From JBCCEJ01 sp039030335 (GTDB taxonomy: Bacteria; Pseudomonadota; Gammaproteobacteria; HK1): DNA of 24,286 nucleotides. Both the position numbers and the translations under genes were made by a program. The DNA lies in the NCBI GenBank assembly GCA_039030335.1, contig JBCCEJ010000086.1, positions 1 through 24,286 on the forward strand, read 5' to 3'. Shown one piece after another: positions 7,458 to 14,406 of this stretch. Below the pieces are notes generated by a model. The model was given only the letters and a program-made list of their open reading frames with translations, was not told the DNA's origin and ran no database searches. Positions within the stretch are counted from its first letter, which is position 1, and each line of letters starts with the position of its first letter.

Positions 7458-7478
7458 AAGCCCGTTACGTTTGGGCTT
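7458..7478 (-). promoter_or_regulatory. Hairpin just upstream of the csp ribosome binding site
   Basis: AAGCCC and GGGCTT form a perfect 6-bp stem with a 9-base loop, ending about five bases before the AGGAG of the cold-shock gene. Structured leaders that control translation with temperature are known for csp mRNAs; whether this one does so is inference. Confidence 0.45.
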
Positions 7479-7557
7479 TAGTGACCGCTGAGTGCACGCC
7501 CCCTCCGCCGTGATCTTGTCGCCGCGAGTCGGTCGGAAGCGAGTTCGGGAGGTCTCC

Positions 7558-7586
7558 AGTATAGCCCTTGAGCGTGTTCTGACCAA
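7558..7586 (-). promoter_or_regulatory. Candidate sigma-70 promoter for the cold-shock gene
   Basis: On the minus strand the -35 is TTGGTC (7581-7586), the spacer is exactly 17 bases and the -10 is TATACT (7558-7563), five of six matches. Transcription would begin near 7551 and give a leader of about 110 bases. Confidence 0.55.
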
Positions 7587-7591
7587 AGGTC

Positions 7592-7605
7592 CTTCGGTAC
7601 CGAAG
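7592..7605. promoter_or_regulatory. 14-bp perfect palindrome, possible operator
   Basis: CTTCGGTACCGAAG reads the same on both strands and starts five bases upstream of the candidate csp -35 box. The position suits a dimeric regulator. No regulator is recognised from the sequence, and the palindrome is not seen elsewhere near a gene start in this window. Confidence 0.45.
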
Positions 7606-7808
7606 ATTAAGCGTAGGCTATTGAAAATAATAAGAAATATTCAACCGATATGGGAGCTATGCACGGTCTACGCTGCAAAATCCACAGCGTCCGGCCACGC
7701 CGTCAGCAAGGAACGCCTTCGGTCGTAGCCGTCGAATGATACGGAGGTCGCCCCAATACACGGCGGCGAAGCCGCAGTGATGCGGACACGCGCACGCCCG
7801 GGGAACGT

Positions 7809-8270
7809 TCAGGACCGGTCAGCGGCCGACATGATGACTGGTTTTGTTACGCCTTTTCTGACGTCACTCGGGGCCGCCTTGACGTCCATATCGATAGCGC
7901 CCCGGAAACGTGCACCGTCTTCGATGCTGACGCGTGGCGCCGCGATGTTGCCGACGACATCTCCCGATGCGCGCAGGGTCACCTGCTCGTCAGCCCGCAC
8001 ATCTCCCTCGACCGTCCCGAAAACCTCCAGCACTCCAGCATGTACGTTGGCTTGCACCCGGCCTTCCTCACCGATGACAACGCGGTTGTGCGGCAAGGTG
8101 ATCGACCCTTCAACTCGCCCGTTTACCAGCAGATCCTCGGTACCGCCGACTTCGCCCCGCACCACGAGCCCGGGTCCGATGACCGCCGCGTGCGTGGTGC
8201 CGGCTTCGCTGAACCGGGCAGACTCAGCGTTTGGCGAGCTTTCAACAGAGTCCAAAGCCGGGTCCTGCAT
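7809..8270 (-). CDS. Bactofilin
   Basis: Bactofilins polymerise without nucleotide into filaments that scaffold envelope proteins, often at poles or curved regions. The 153-residue product has a disordered N-terminal tail of about 30 residues and a beta-helical core with the typical repeating pattern (VVRGEVGGTEDLLVNGRVEG, then VFGTVEGDVRADEQVTL and GDVVGNIAAPRVSIEDGARF). A short tail ends in basic and polar residues. I chose the ATG at 8270 because AGGAAG lies six bases before it; the GTG at 8333 in the same frame has no such site. It stands alone, not next to the M23 peptidase gene that often accompanies bactofilins. Confidence 0.93.
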   Translation of the reverse strand: MQDPALDSVESSPNAESARFSEAGTTHAAVIGPGLVVRGEVGGTEDLLVNGRVEGSITLPHNRVVIGEEGRVQANVHAGVLEVFGTVEGDVRADEQVTLRASGDVVGNIAAPRVSIEDGARFRGAIDMDVKAAPSDVRKGVTKPVIMSAADRS

Positions 8271-8394
8271 GCGGGCTTCCTGAGGTAATGATTTGATACG
8301 CGCGATGCCGGGTTGGTTGGGAGACAGCCACACCGGGGCACCTGCCCGCGAGCTGCGGGTGATGCGAAACGACGCACATCTTGCAAGTTTAGCA

Positions 8395-8416
8395 GCCCAG
8401 ATTGAGCTTGCTGGGC
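8395..8416 (-). terminator. Weak terminator-like hairpin after the M16 protease gene
   Basis: GCCCAG and CTGGGC form a 6-bp stem around a 10-base loop, starting seven bases past the stop codon. No T-run follows on the minus strand, so this could equally be chance. Confidence 0.25.
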
Positions 8417-8422
8417 GGCGGG

Positions 8423-11272
8423 TCAGCGCGGACGCGGGGCAAAGAACTCTCGCGCGGCCCGAAAAACGCTCCGGTCGGTGACCGCCTCGTGGCCAGCCAC
8501 GGTGGCCGGCTCCGCACGGCCCGCGAACGCTACGAGGCGCGAACGTTCCGAACTCGCTATCAGTGTCCTGAACTGCGCGCGCACATCAGCGAGCGTCAGC
8601 GCGCCGAGTTCATGCGCGATTCGCTCGCGCTCGTCAAAGCTCAGCACGCCGCGCGCGATTTCACTCCAATAGCGGCCCGAGCGTTCGCCAAGGGTCTTAT
8701 CAGCTTCCAGAAAACGCTCGCGAAGACTATCGCGCACCCGCGCGAAATCGGCCTCGCTGACGCTCGCGAGCATCGCCGCGTAGGTGTTAACGAAACGATC
8801 GCTTCGCGCCAGCAGGTCGTCCCCGGCGTGCGATGGTGACTGAACGGCCAGCACCAGCCCCGCGACGTCGGCGAGCGGCATTGCGCTCGCGAACACGACA
8901 TATCCAAGTTGCTGGTTGGTTCGCAGCTCGGTGTAGTAATCCGTGGACAGCAGTTGGGCGAGTAGCGCCGTAGCGGCGCGCTCTCGCAGCGTTTGCCCAC
9001 GCCCCTGGTAGTAGATCGCCACGGCATTGTCATCGTGATCGACTGAGTGGAACACCGTGGCCGCGAGCGGCCGCTCGAGTCTGAGTGCCTGGACCTCCGG
9101 GACTTCGACATCGCGCTGCGCACCTGCCAGGGTCTCGCGCACGATGTCGGTATGCGCCAGCGCGGTCGCGGCGCTAACGTTACCGTGCGCAAGCACTTCG
9201 ACTTCGACCTCGGCCAGCCAGCGCGACGAGAAGCGGCGCAGGGCATCGAGATCGATCGAATCGAGCGCGGCGCGGCGCAACCGGATCGGCCAGCGCGGCT
9301 TCAACAACAGTGTGCTGAGTGCACCCATCGCCTGACTGTAGGGGGCTCTCAACCGGCTGTTCTGCAGCTGCCTGACGAGCCTCGCCCGTACCCGCTGATA
9401 GCGGCCTTCGTCCCACTCGGGATTGCGTATGGCACCGAGCACCGCGCGCGCGAGTTGCCCCTGTTTGTCGGAGTAACCATTGAGGCGCAGGCTCATACCG
9501 CGTGCATGCTGGTAGAGCCGCGCACCCATGCCAGCGACGGCTGCCGGATAAGTGGTTTCATCGAGCTGCTCGTTGAGCATGCCGATCAAGAGCGCCGTCA
9601 TCATCTGTGTGCGTACCGACGCGTTGACCGATGGTGTGCGCAATGCGACGAAGTAGCTCGCAAACGGCACGGCAAAGCTCGTGTCCTGCTGATGCCAGAG
9701 CGTCAGGCCATCGGATTGCAGCAATCGCTTCGGTGGCACGCCGCTCGCGTCGCGCAGCACTTCGACCTGCTCCGGGAGAAAGTCGTTGGGGCGCGCCAGG
9801 GCGATAGACGGTGCGGGCAGTTCGCGAATCCGCTCGATGCCAGCCGTGTCGAGCGGCGTCAGGCGATAGCGCGCCGCAAAATAGGGAGTGACCTCCGTCG
9901 CCTCAAGTTCGGGAGCCGTCACTGTCATCAACATGTTCTGGGGCGTCAGACGTCCCAGAACATCGTCTATCAAGACGGGCGAGAACTCGTCCATCGCGTA
10001 GCCTGCGCGTATGACATCGGCGGCCGGATAAACGTGGAGCGCGTGTGCCAATCCCTGCGCCAGAGCGCCGGCTGCCGCCGGTTCCTGGAATTTGAACGCC
10101 AGCCGGTTCATCGACGCAACTTCGTCGAACCGCCAACGCTGCGGTCCCTCTGCCCGGATGAGGTCGAGTTTCGTGAAGACCCGGCCGATGACCGTCTCTA
10201 ACTGCGCGAGCCCCTTGACGGTCAAACCGACGCGCACACGAAATGAACTGAATCCCGGATGCGCAAGGCCGGAGCCCGCGCTGAGGGAATTGGCAAGTCC
10301 TTCGCGGCGCAACCAGGAGAGCAGTGAACCGGGGCCTTCATGTCCCAACAAATGCGCTACGTAACCGGATGGCTTGGCGCGATAGTGGGCCAACATATCG
10401 GGCATGGGGAAGGTCAGTGACACCGTGCGGTACTCACGTTCCGGCACGATGTCCAGCCGGCGCGGCAGGGAGCCCGGCGCGAATAAAGGTGGCAACGCAG
10501 GCCGCGCAGGTGCCGCGCCGTGCGGCACATCGGCGAACAGTTCGTCGACCATTGAGCGCAGGGCATCGATGCGTTCACGGCCGAGCACGACGAGCGTCAT
10601 GTTGGCTGCCCGGTAATGCGTCCGGTAGAACTCGACGAGGGCAGCTCGCACTGGCGACCCGTCGCGATCGGCGAGTGTCGCGGCCGTGCCGACAGCGAAT
10701 TTCCGCAGTGGATGATCCGGGTGCAACGACTGTTTGAAAGCGGAGTAGCTCCGCCTCGCATCGCTTTTCAGATGCGAGCGAAACTCGGCCTCGACGACCT
10801 GGCGTTCCCGCTCCACATATTCCGCCGCCAACAGGGGCGCCACGAAGAACCGCGAAAAACGCTCCAGCGCCGGCCGAAGCGCGGTCGACTCGATGTCGAA
10901 ATGATAGTTCGTATGGTCGTAGCTCGTATAGGCGTTCTGAGAGCCCCCGTTGCGGGCGATAAACGTCTGGTAGCCGCCGGCCTCGGGAAACCGATCTGTC
11001 CCCAGGAACAGCATGTGTTCCAGAAAGTGCGCCAGCCCGGGGTGAGTCTTCGGGTCGTCACCACTGCCGGTATTGACATCGAGGGAGGCGGCGGAGACGG
11101 TCGCATCCGGTTCCGAGATCAAGATGGCCCGCAGCCCGTTGGACAGTTCGTGGTAAGCGTACGTTCGCTTGTCGTTCGGGCTGGTCTCGATGGTTACCGG
11201 CGCCGCGATGACGGTGCGCAGAGCGAGCAAACAGAGCGTCAGAGCCACTGGCATCAAGAGGATTGCTTTCAA
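8423..11272 (-). CDS. Secreted pitrilysin/insulinase-type zinc protease (M16A)
   Basis: This 949-residue protein has the length and four-domain pattern of protease III (pitrilysin) and insulin-degrading enzyme, which cut peptides in a closed chamber; in bacteria it is periplasmic. A signal peptide (about residues 1-23) ends at VIAA-PV. The inverted zinc motif HFLEH is at residues 82-86, and Glu163 (in VVEAEFRSH) follows after 76 residues, the usual M16 spacing. The region NGGSQNAYTSYDHTNYHFDI is highly typical. The C-terminal half is the inactive homologous half, with EQLGYVVF-like QQLGYVVFASAM. The start is TTG at 11272 with AGGTGA five bases upstream; an ATG six codons on is the alternative but lacks the basic residue of the signal. 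It follows serB by 103 bases. Confidence 0.96.
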   Translation of the reverse strand: MKAILLMPVALTLCLLALRTVIAAPVTIETSPNDKRTYAYHELSNGLRAILISEPDATVSAASLDVNTGSGDDPKTHPGLAHFLEHMLFLGTDRFPEAGGYQTFIARNGGSQNAYTSYDHTNYHFDIESTALRPALERFSRFFVAPLLAAEYVERERQVVEAEFRSHLKSDARRSYSAFKQSLHPDHPLRKFAVGTAATLADRDGSPVRAALVEFYRTHYRAANMTLVVLGRERIDALRSMVDELFADVPHGAAPARPALPPLFAPGSLPRRLDIVPEREYRTVSLTFPMPDMLAHYRAKPSGYVAHLLGHEGPGSLLSWLRREGLANSLSAGSGLAHPGFSSFRVRVGLTVKGLAQLETVIGRVFTKLDLIRAEGPQRWRFDEVASMNRLAFKFQEPAAAGALAQGLAHALHVYPAADVIRAGYAMDEFSPVLIDDVLGRLTPQNMLMTVTAPELEATEVTPYFAARYRLTPLDTAGIERIRELPAPSIALARPNDFLPEQVEVLRDASGVPPKRLLQSDGLTLWHQQDTSFAVPFASYFVALRTPSVNASVRTQMMTALLIGMLNEQLDETTYPAAVAGMGARLYQHARGMSLRLNGYSDKQGQLARAVLGAIRNPEWDEGRYQRVRARLVRQLQNSRLRAPYSQAMGALSTLLLKPRWPIRLRRAALDSIDLDALRRFSSRWLAEVEVEVLAHGNVSAATALAHTDIVRETLAGAQRDVEVPEVQALRLERPLAATVFHSVDHDDNAVAIYYQGRGQTLRERAATALLAQLLSTDYYTELRTNQQLGYVVFASAMPLADVAGLVLAVQSPSHAGDDLLARSDRFVNTYAAMLASVSEADFARVRDSLRERFLEADKTLGERSGRYWSEIARGVLSFDERERIAHELGALTLADVRAQFRTLIASSERSRLVAFAGRAEPATVAGHEAVTDRSVFRAAREFFAPRPR

Positions 11273-11375
11273 CGGTTCACCTGGCCACTCGCCATCATCA
11301 GTGTTCTGGTTTGACGGTCTTCATGCCCATCAGTTTCACGCGAGGCGGTTTCGAGGGGACGCGCAGCGGACCACT

Positions 11376-12623
11376 CTAGGCCTGCCCGGATGAGCGGCCC
11401 GACATCGATGCCATCGCCAGCTCACGATCGCGCATACCGAGCAGGTACAGCAATCCGTCCAGACCCAGATTGGAGATTCCCAATTCGGCATGTTCACGAA
11501 CCACCGGCTTGGCGTTGAATGCGACGCCCAGACCGGCGATGCTCAGCATTGGCAAGTCATTCGCACCATCGCCAACCGCGATGGTCTGCGCGAGAGAAAT
11601 GCGTTCACGCTCCGCGATCTGGCGCAACAGCTCAGCTTTGCGCTCGCCATCTACGACCGGCGGCACGACCTCGCCGGTAAGCTTGCCATCGCGCACCTTG
11701 AGCTCATTCGCGTACACGTAGTCAATTTTGAGCCGCGCTCTCAGGTGTTCCGCGAAGTAGCGGAATCCGCCGGACAAAATGGCCACGGTGAAGCCGAGCG
11801 AATGCAGCGTATGGATCAGGCGCTCCGCACCCTCTGTCAACGGCATGCGCGCGGCGATCTCGGGCAGCGCTGCTTCGGGCAAGCCTTTAAGCAGCGCCAG
11901 GCGCCTGGCGAAGCTTTGCTTGAAATCGAGTTCCCCTGCCATTGCGGCCTCGGTCACGGCCTGCACTGCCTCGCCAACTCCAGCGGCCGCGGCCAGCTCA
12001 TCGATCATCTCCGCGGCGATCAGCGTCGAGTCCATATCGAAACATACGAGGCGGCGGTTGCGCCGAAACACATCGTCGGCCTGAATCGCGATGTCGACAC
12101 CGAGCGCCTGCGACAATCGCAACAGCCGCTGACGCACGCTGGCTATGTCTTCCACATCGCCGCTAACCGCGAGACCGACCGCACTGCGTCTGACGGCAGT
12201 CGGCGTGTCGGGATCCGGCCGACCAGATAAGCGCTGAATGCGGTCGATGTTGAGCCCCTCGGCAGCCACAACGCTGGTAACGCCGGCAATGTGCCGGGCG
12301 TGAATCTCCCTGCCGAGCAGGGTGATGATGTGGCGCGCCCGTTCGCCCCGTGCGACCCAATTGCGGTAGTCGTCGTCGGAAACGGGGCGAATCCGCAGGG
12401 TCAATCCAAGTTCATGAGCGGCAAATAACAGATCTTTGTAAAGCGGGCCGTCGTTCGCGCTCCGCGGTACCTCAACCAGCATGCCCCAGGCGAGATCGGC
12501 ATGAATCACGGCTTGCCCCATGTCCAGCAACCGCACGTCGTGACGGGCCAGCGTCTCCGTCAACGCCACGGTCAGCCCTGGCCGATCCGGGCCGGCTACG
12601 TTGATGAGCAAGATATCGCGCAC
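11376..12623 (-). CDS. serB: Phosphoserine phosphatase with N-terminal ACT domains
   Basis: SerB removes phosphate from O-phosphoserine in the last step of serine synthesis. The N-terminal part (about residues 1-190) is an ACT-type regulatory region beginning VRDILLINVAGPDRPG, as in Pseudomonas SerB. The C-terminal part is the HAD phosphatase with CFDMDSTLI (nucleophile Asp196, acid-base Asp198), AILSGGFRYF and VGDGANDLPML. I chose the GTG at 12623 because it gives the family N-terminus, has GGAG five bases upstream, and lies just downstream of a TATACT -10 box. The ATG at 12680 in the same frame lies upstream of that box. The product has 415 residues. Confidence 0.96.
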   Translation of the reverse strand: MRDILLINVAGPDRPGLTVALTETLARHDVRLLDMGQAVIHADLAWGMLVEVPRSANDGPLYKDLLFAAHELGLTLRIRPVSDDDYRNWVARGERARHIITLLGREIHARHIAGVTSVVAAEGLNIDRIQRLSGRPDPDTPTAVRRSAVGLAVSGDVEDIASVRQRLLRLSQALGVDIAIQADDVFRRNRRLVCFDMDSTLIAAEMIDELAAAAGVGEAVQAVTEAAMAGELDFKQSFARRLALLKGLPEAALPEIAARMPLTEGAERLIHTLHSLGFTVAILSGGFRYFAEHLRARLKIDYVYANELKVRDGKLTGEVVPPVVDGERKAELLRQIAERERISLAQTIAVGDGANDLPMLSIAGLGVAFNAKPVVREHAELGISNLGLDGLLYLLGMRDRELAMASMSGRSSGQA

Positions 12624-12657
12624 AACCGCTCCGCGTGTGGCTACGGCTTGGCCAGGC

Positions 12658-12663
12658 AGTATA
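12658..12663 (-). promoter_or_regulatory. Candidate -10 box of serB
   Basis: TATACT on the minus strand gives a start near 12651 and a leader of about 28 bases before the GTG of serB. No good -35 is seen. It helps decide the serB start, because the longer reading would begin upstream of the promoter. Confidence 0.45.
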
Positions 12664-12698
12664 ACGGCCAGTGCCTGCACGCGGCGTTGGCCGACCTC

Positions 12699-12704
12699 TA
12701 TAAT
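12699..12704 (+). promoter_or_regulatory. Candidate -10 box of the small membrane protein gene
   Basis: A perfect TATAAT lies about 48 bases before the ATG at 12752 and 35 bases from the divergent serB -10 box. The -35 region is poor. GGCCA (12666-12670) and TGGCC (12688-12692) form an inverted repeat between the two boxes. Confidence 0.5.
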
Positions 12705-12751
12705 CCGCCCGCACGATCGAACCTTGTCTTCACCGCTGACTCCAACTGTCC

Positions 12752-13087
12752 ATGCAACACCAGCCGATACAAACTTGGGTGACAGCCGCCGGCCCCTTCC
12801 GGGTGATGCTGTTCAGCGCGACGCTCGTCATGATCGTGTGCGCACCATTCGCGCTCGGTCAGACGATCTACGAGGACTGGCGCATCATTCCCACCGTCGT
12901 CATCCCCGTGCTGGCGGTGTTGGTATTCTTCCTGTTACCGCTCGACTTCCTGATGAGTTGGGTATTCGCGCTCGGAGACTCGGAACGGCGCGCCCGCCTG
13001 CGACGCATGATGTGGGTCGAAGTAGCACTGTTCGCAGGTTTGTGCGCGGCCTGGACGCCGTTCGTCTCCGCATTGCTGCCGGACTGA
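12752..13087 (+). CDS. Small membrane protein with three predicted helices, function unknown
   Basis: The 111-residue product has hydrophobic segments at about residues 18-36 (VMLFSATLVMIVCAPFALG), 46-70 (PTVVIPVLAVLVFFLLPLDF) and 87-105, with a charged loop ALGDSERRARLRRMM between the last two that should face the cytoplasm. I do not recognise a family. It has its own -10 box, is divergent from serB and converges on the CreD-like gene with only 11 bases between stops. The coding call rests on the clean hydrophobic pattern, upstream promoter element and snug fit between neighbours; the ribosome binding site is not obvious. Confidence 0.75.
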   Translation: MQHQPIQTWVTAAGPFRVMLFSATLVMIVCAPFALGQTIYEDWRIIPTVVIPVLAVLVFFLLPLDFLMSWVFALGDSERRARLRRMMWVEVALFAGLCAAWTPFVSALLPD

Positions 13088-13098
13088 CAGCCGCCCCT

Positions 13099-14406
13099 CT
13101 ACGCCCCATCTGGAAGTTCCACGTCGAGTTCGAGTGGCGGCTCCGCATCGCGCGGGGGCGCTTGCCCGGCCGATGAATTCGAACCCACGCCGGAGCCGCC
13201 GCCCGCGGGCTTCGGCCTGAATACCCGCCCCCAGTCAGTTTTTGCCGTCAGCGCCATCAAGACCGCGAGCGTCGCAACAGCGCCGATGGTCACTGTGAGG
13301 CCGGTCGAACCTGGCAGGAAAAACGACCAGGAGAACAGCACCAGGTACACGGCCTGCGCGCCACCTCCCGCGGCGAGCGGAAAACCCCGACCCAATGCCG
13401 CGCGCAGATAAGCCAGCACCAGTGTCAGGGACACGACGGCGGCGGCAGCAAACGCCCCGTACAGGGGCAGCACATCGACCAGGTACGCAAACAGCAGGTG
13501 AAAGGCGAAAAAGCCGGCCGTAACGAACAGGTAGTGCACCGGGTGGATGTCCAGTGCACGCACGACAGTGATACCGGCCAGTGCGACGAAGAAGAACAGC
13601 AGGCCGACAGGAGCGAAGTAACTCATGCGGGCGGCGACTGGTCCGGGATTGAGGCGCTGTGGCATGCGCACCGCGATGTCGCGTGAGGTCAGCAGATCGC
13701 GCGCGTGCCACCGCAGATGTCGGCCGCCGCCGGCCGCTCCGTCAGACGCTGGTAACGGCGCGTTTTGCATCGGCGATAGTCCACCATCGGGAAAATCGAC
13801 CTCGCTGAAATTCGTCTGAACATCGACGTCGAGTTCCGGCAACGCAACACGGCCATGCCCAGGGCGATAGCGCCACTCATCCAGACCGCGAGTCTGGTAA
13901 CGGAACTCCGCCGTGCGCGCGCTCGCGGGGGGGACGATTACATCGACGACCAGCGTACCGTCCGCACGGGGCCGCGCGTCCTTCAACTCATCGTCGACGC
14001 GCACCTGCACGCCAACGTAGGTGGCGTCGCGGTCAGGCAACGTAAACGACACCTGATAGCGCTGACGCACGGGCCCGCGGTTCGTAATCTCGTAGCGACC
14101 CTGAAACTGCACGGCGTAGGTAGCGAACCAGAGTAGCCCCTTACGACGGTGCTGAAGCTCGAGATCCGCTGACAGCTTCGCGCGGCTCGGGGCCACCCGC
14201 GTGCGACTTGGCGCGCCCGGCCGCCGCGTAGTGATGGCTGGAGGCAACTGCGTGAGCGGCTGCCCCCACAGGGCGGATACCGAGCGACCAAGATCGTAGC
14301 GGGTGGCCATCGAACGTTCGTCACTCGCCGTGCCGAGGATCATCCATCCGGCCGTACCGAGCATGAACACGAGACCGATGGCAAACATTCGTCCAATCGA
14401 AATCAC
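13099..14406 (-). CDS. CreD-family inner-membrane protein
   Basis: The 435-residue product has one N-terminal membrane helix (residues 6-24), a beta-rich periplasmic domain of about 230 residues, and a C-terminal block of about six helices. The motif ALDIHPVHYLFVTAGFFAFH and the ending MALTAKTDWGRVF match the CreD family. In enterics CreD is an envelope-stress protein under the CreBC two-component system; no creB or creC is present here. A polar, proline- and glycine-rich cytoplasmic tail of about 45 residues follows. Its start overlaps the stop of the upstream secreted protein gene as ATGA (14403-14406), so the two are probably made together. The family is clear from the C-terminal half; the role here is unknown. 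Confidence 0.88.
   Translation of the reverse strand: MISIGRMFAIGLVFMLGTAGWMILGTASDERSMATRYDLGRSVSALWGQPLTQLPPAITTRRPGAPSRTRVAPSRAKLSADLELQHRRKGLLWFATYAVQFQGRYEITNRGPVRQRYQVSFTLPDRDATYVGVQVRVDDELKDARPRADGTLVVDVIVPPASARTAEFRYQTRGLDEWRYRPGHGRVALPELDVDVQTNFSEVDFPDGGLSPMQNAPLPASDGAAGGGRHLRWHARDLLTSRDIAVRMPQRLNPGPVAARMSYFAPVGLLFFFVALAGITVVRALDIHPVHYLFVTAGFFAFHLLFAYLVDVLPLYGAFAAAAVVSLTLVLAYLRAALGRGFPLAAGGGAQAVYLVLFSWSFFLPGSTGLTVTIGAVATLAVLMALTAKTDWGRVFRPKPAGGGSGVGSNSSAGQAPPRDAEPPLELDVELPDGA

Larger units (their letters stand above)
7441..7808. other. csp promoter and leader region (368 bp), no gene recognised
   Basis: No convincing gene lies between the csp start and the bactofilin stop. The left part holds the csp ribosome binding site, leader hairpin, promoter and an adjacent palindrome. 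An AT-rich patch at about 7606-7650, flanked by TTGAA and TTCAA, stands out in this GC-rich sequence and may act as an upstream promoter element. The right part (about 7660-7808) has only a 5-bp GCGGC/GCCGC hairpin at 7763-7775 and nothing I can name. Confidence 0.6.

Noticed and set aside
7763..7775. GCGGC-GAA-GCCGC as terminator of the bactofilin gene
   Set aside because: The stem is only five pairs and no T-run follows on the minus strand.
9047..10201. Long open frame opposite the M16 protease gene (384 codons)
   Set aside because: The protease frame is certain, and the antisense translation is rich in Arg, His and Gln with no domain.
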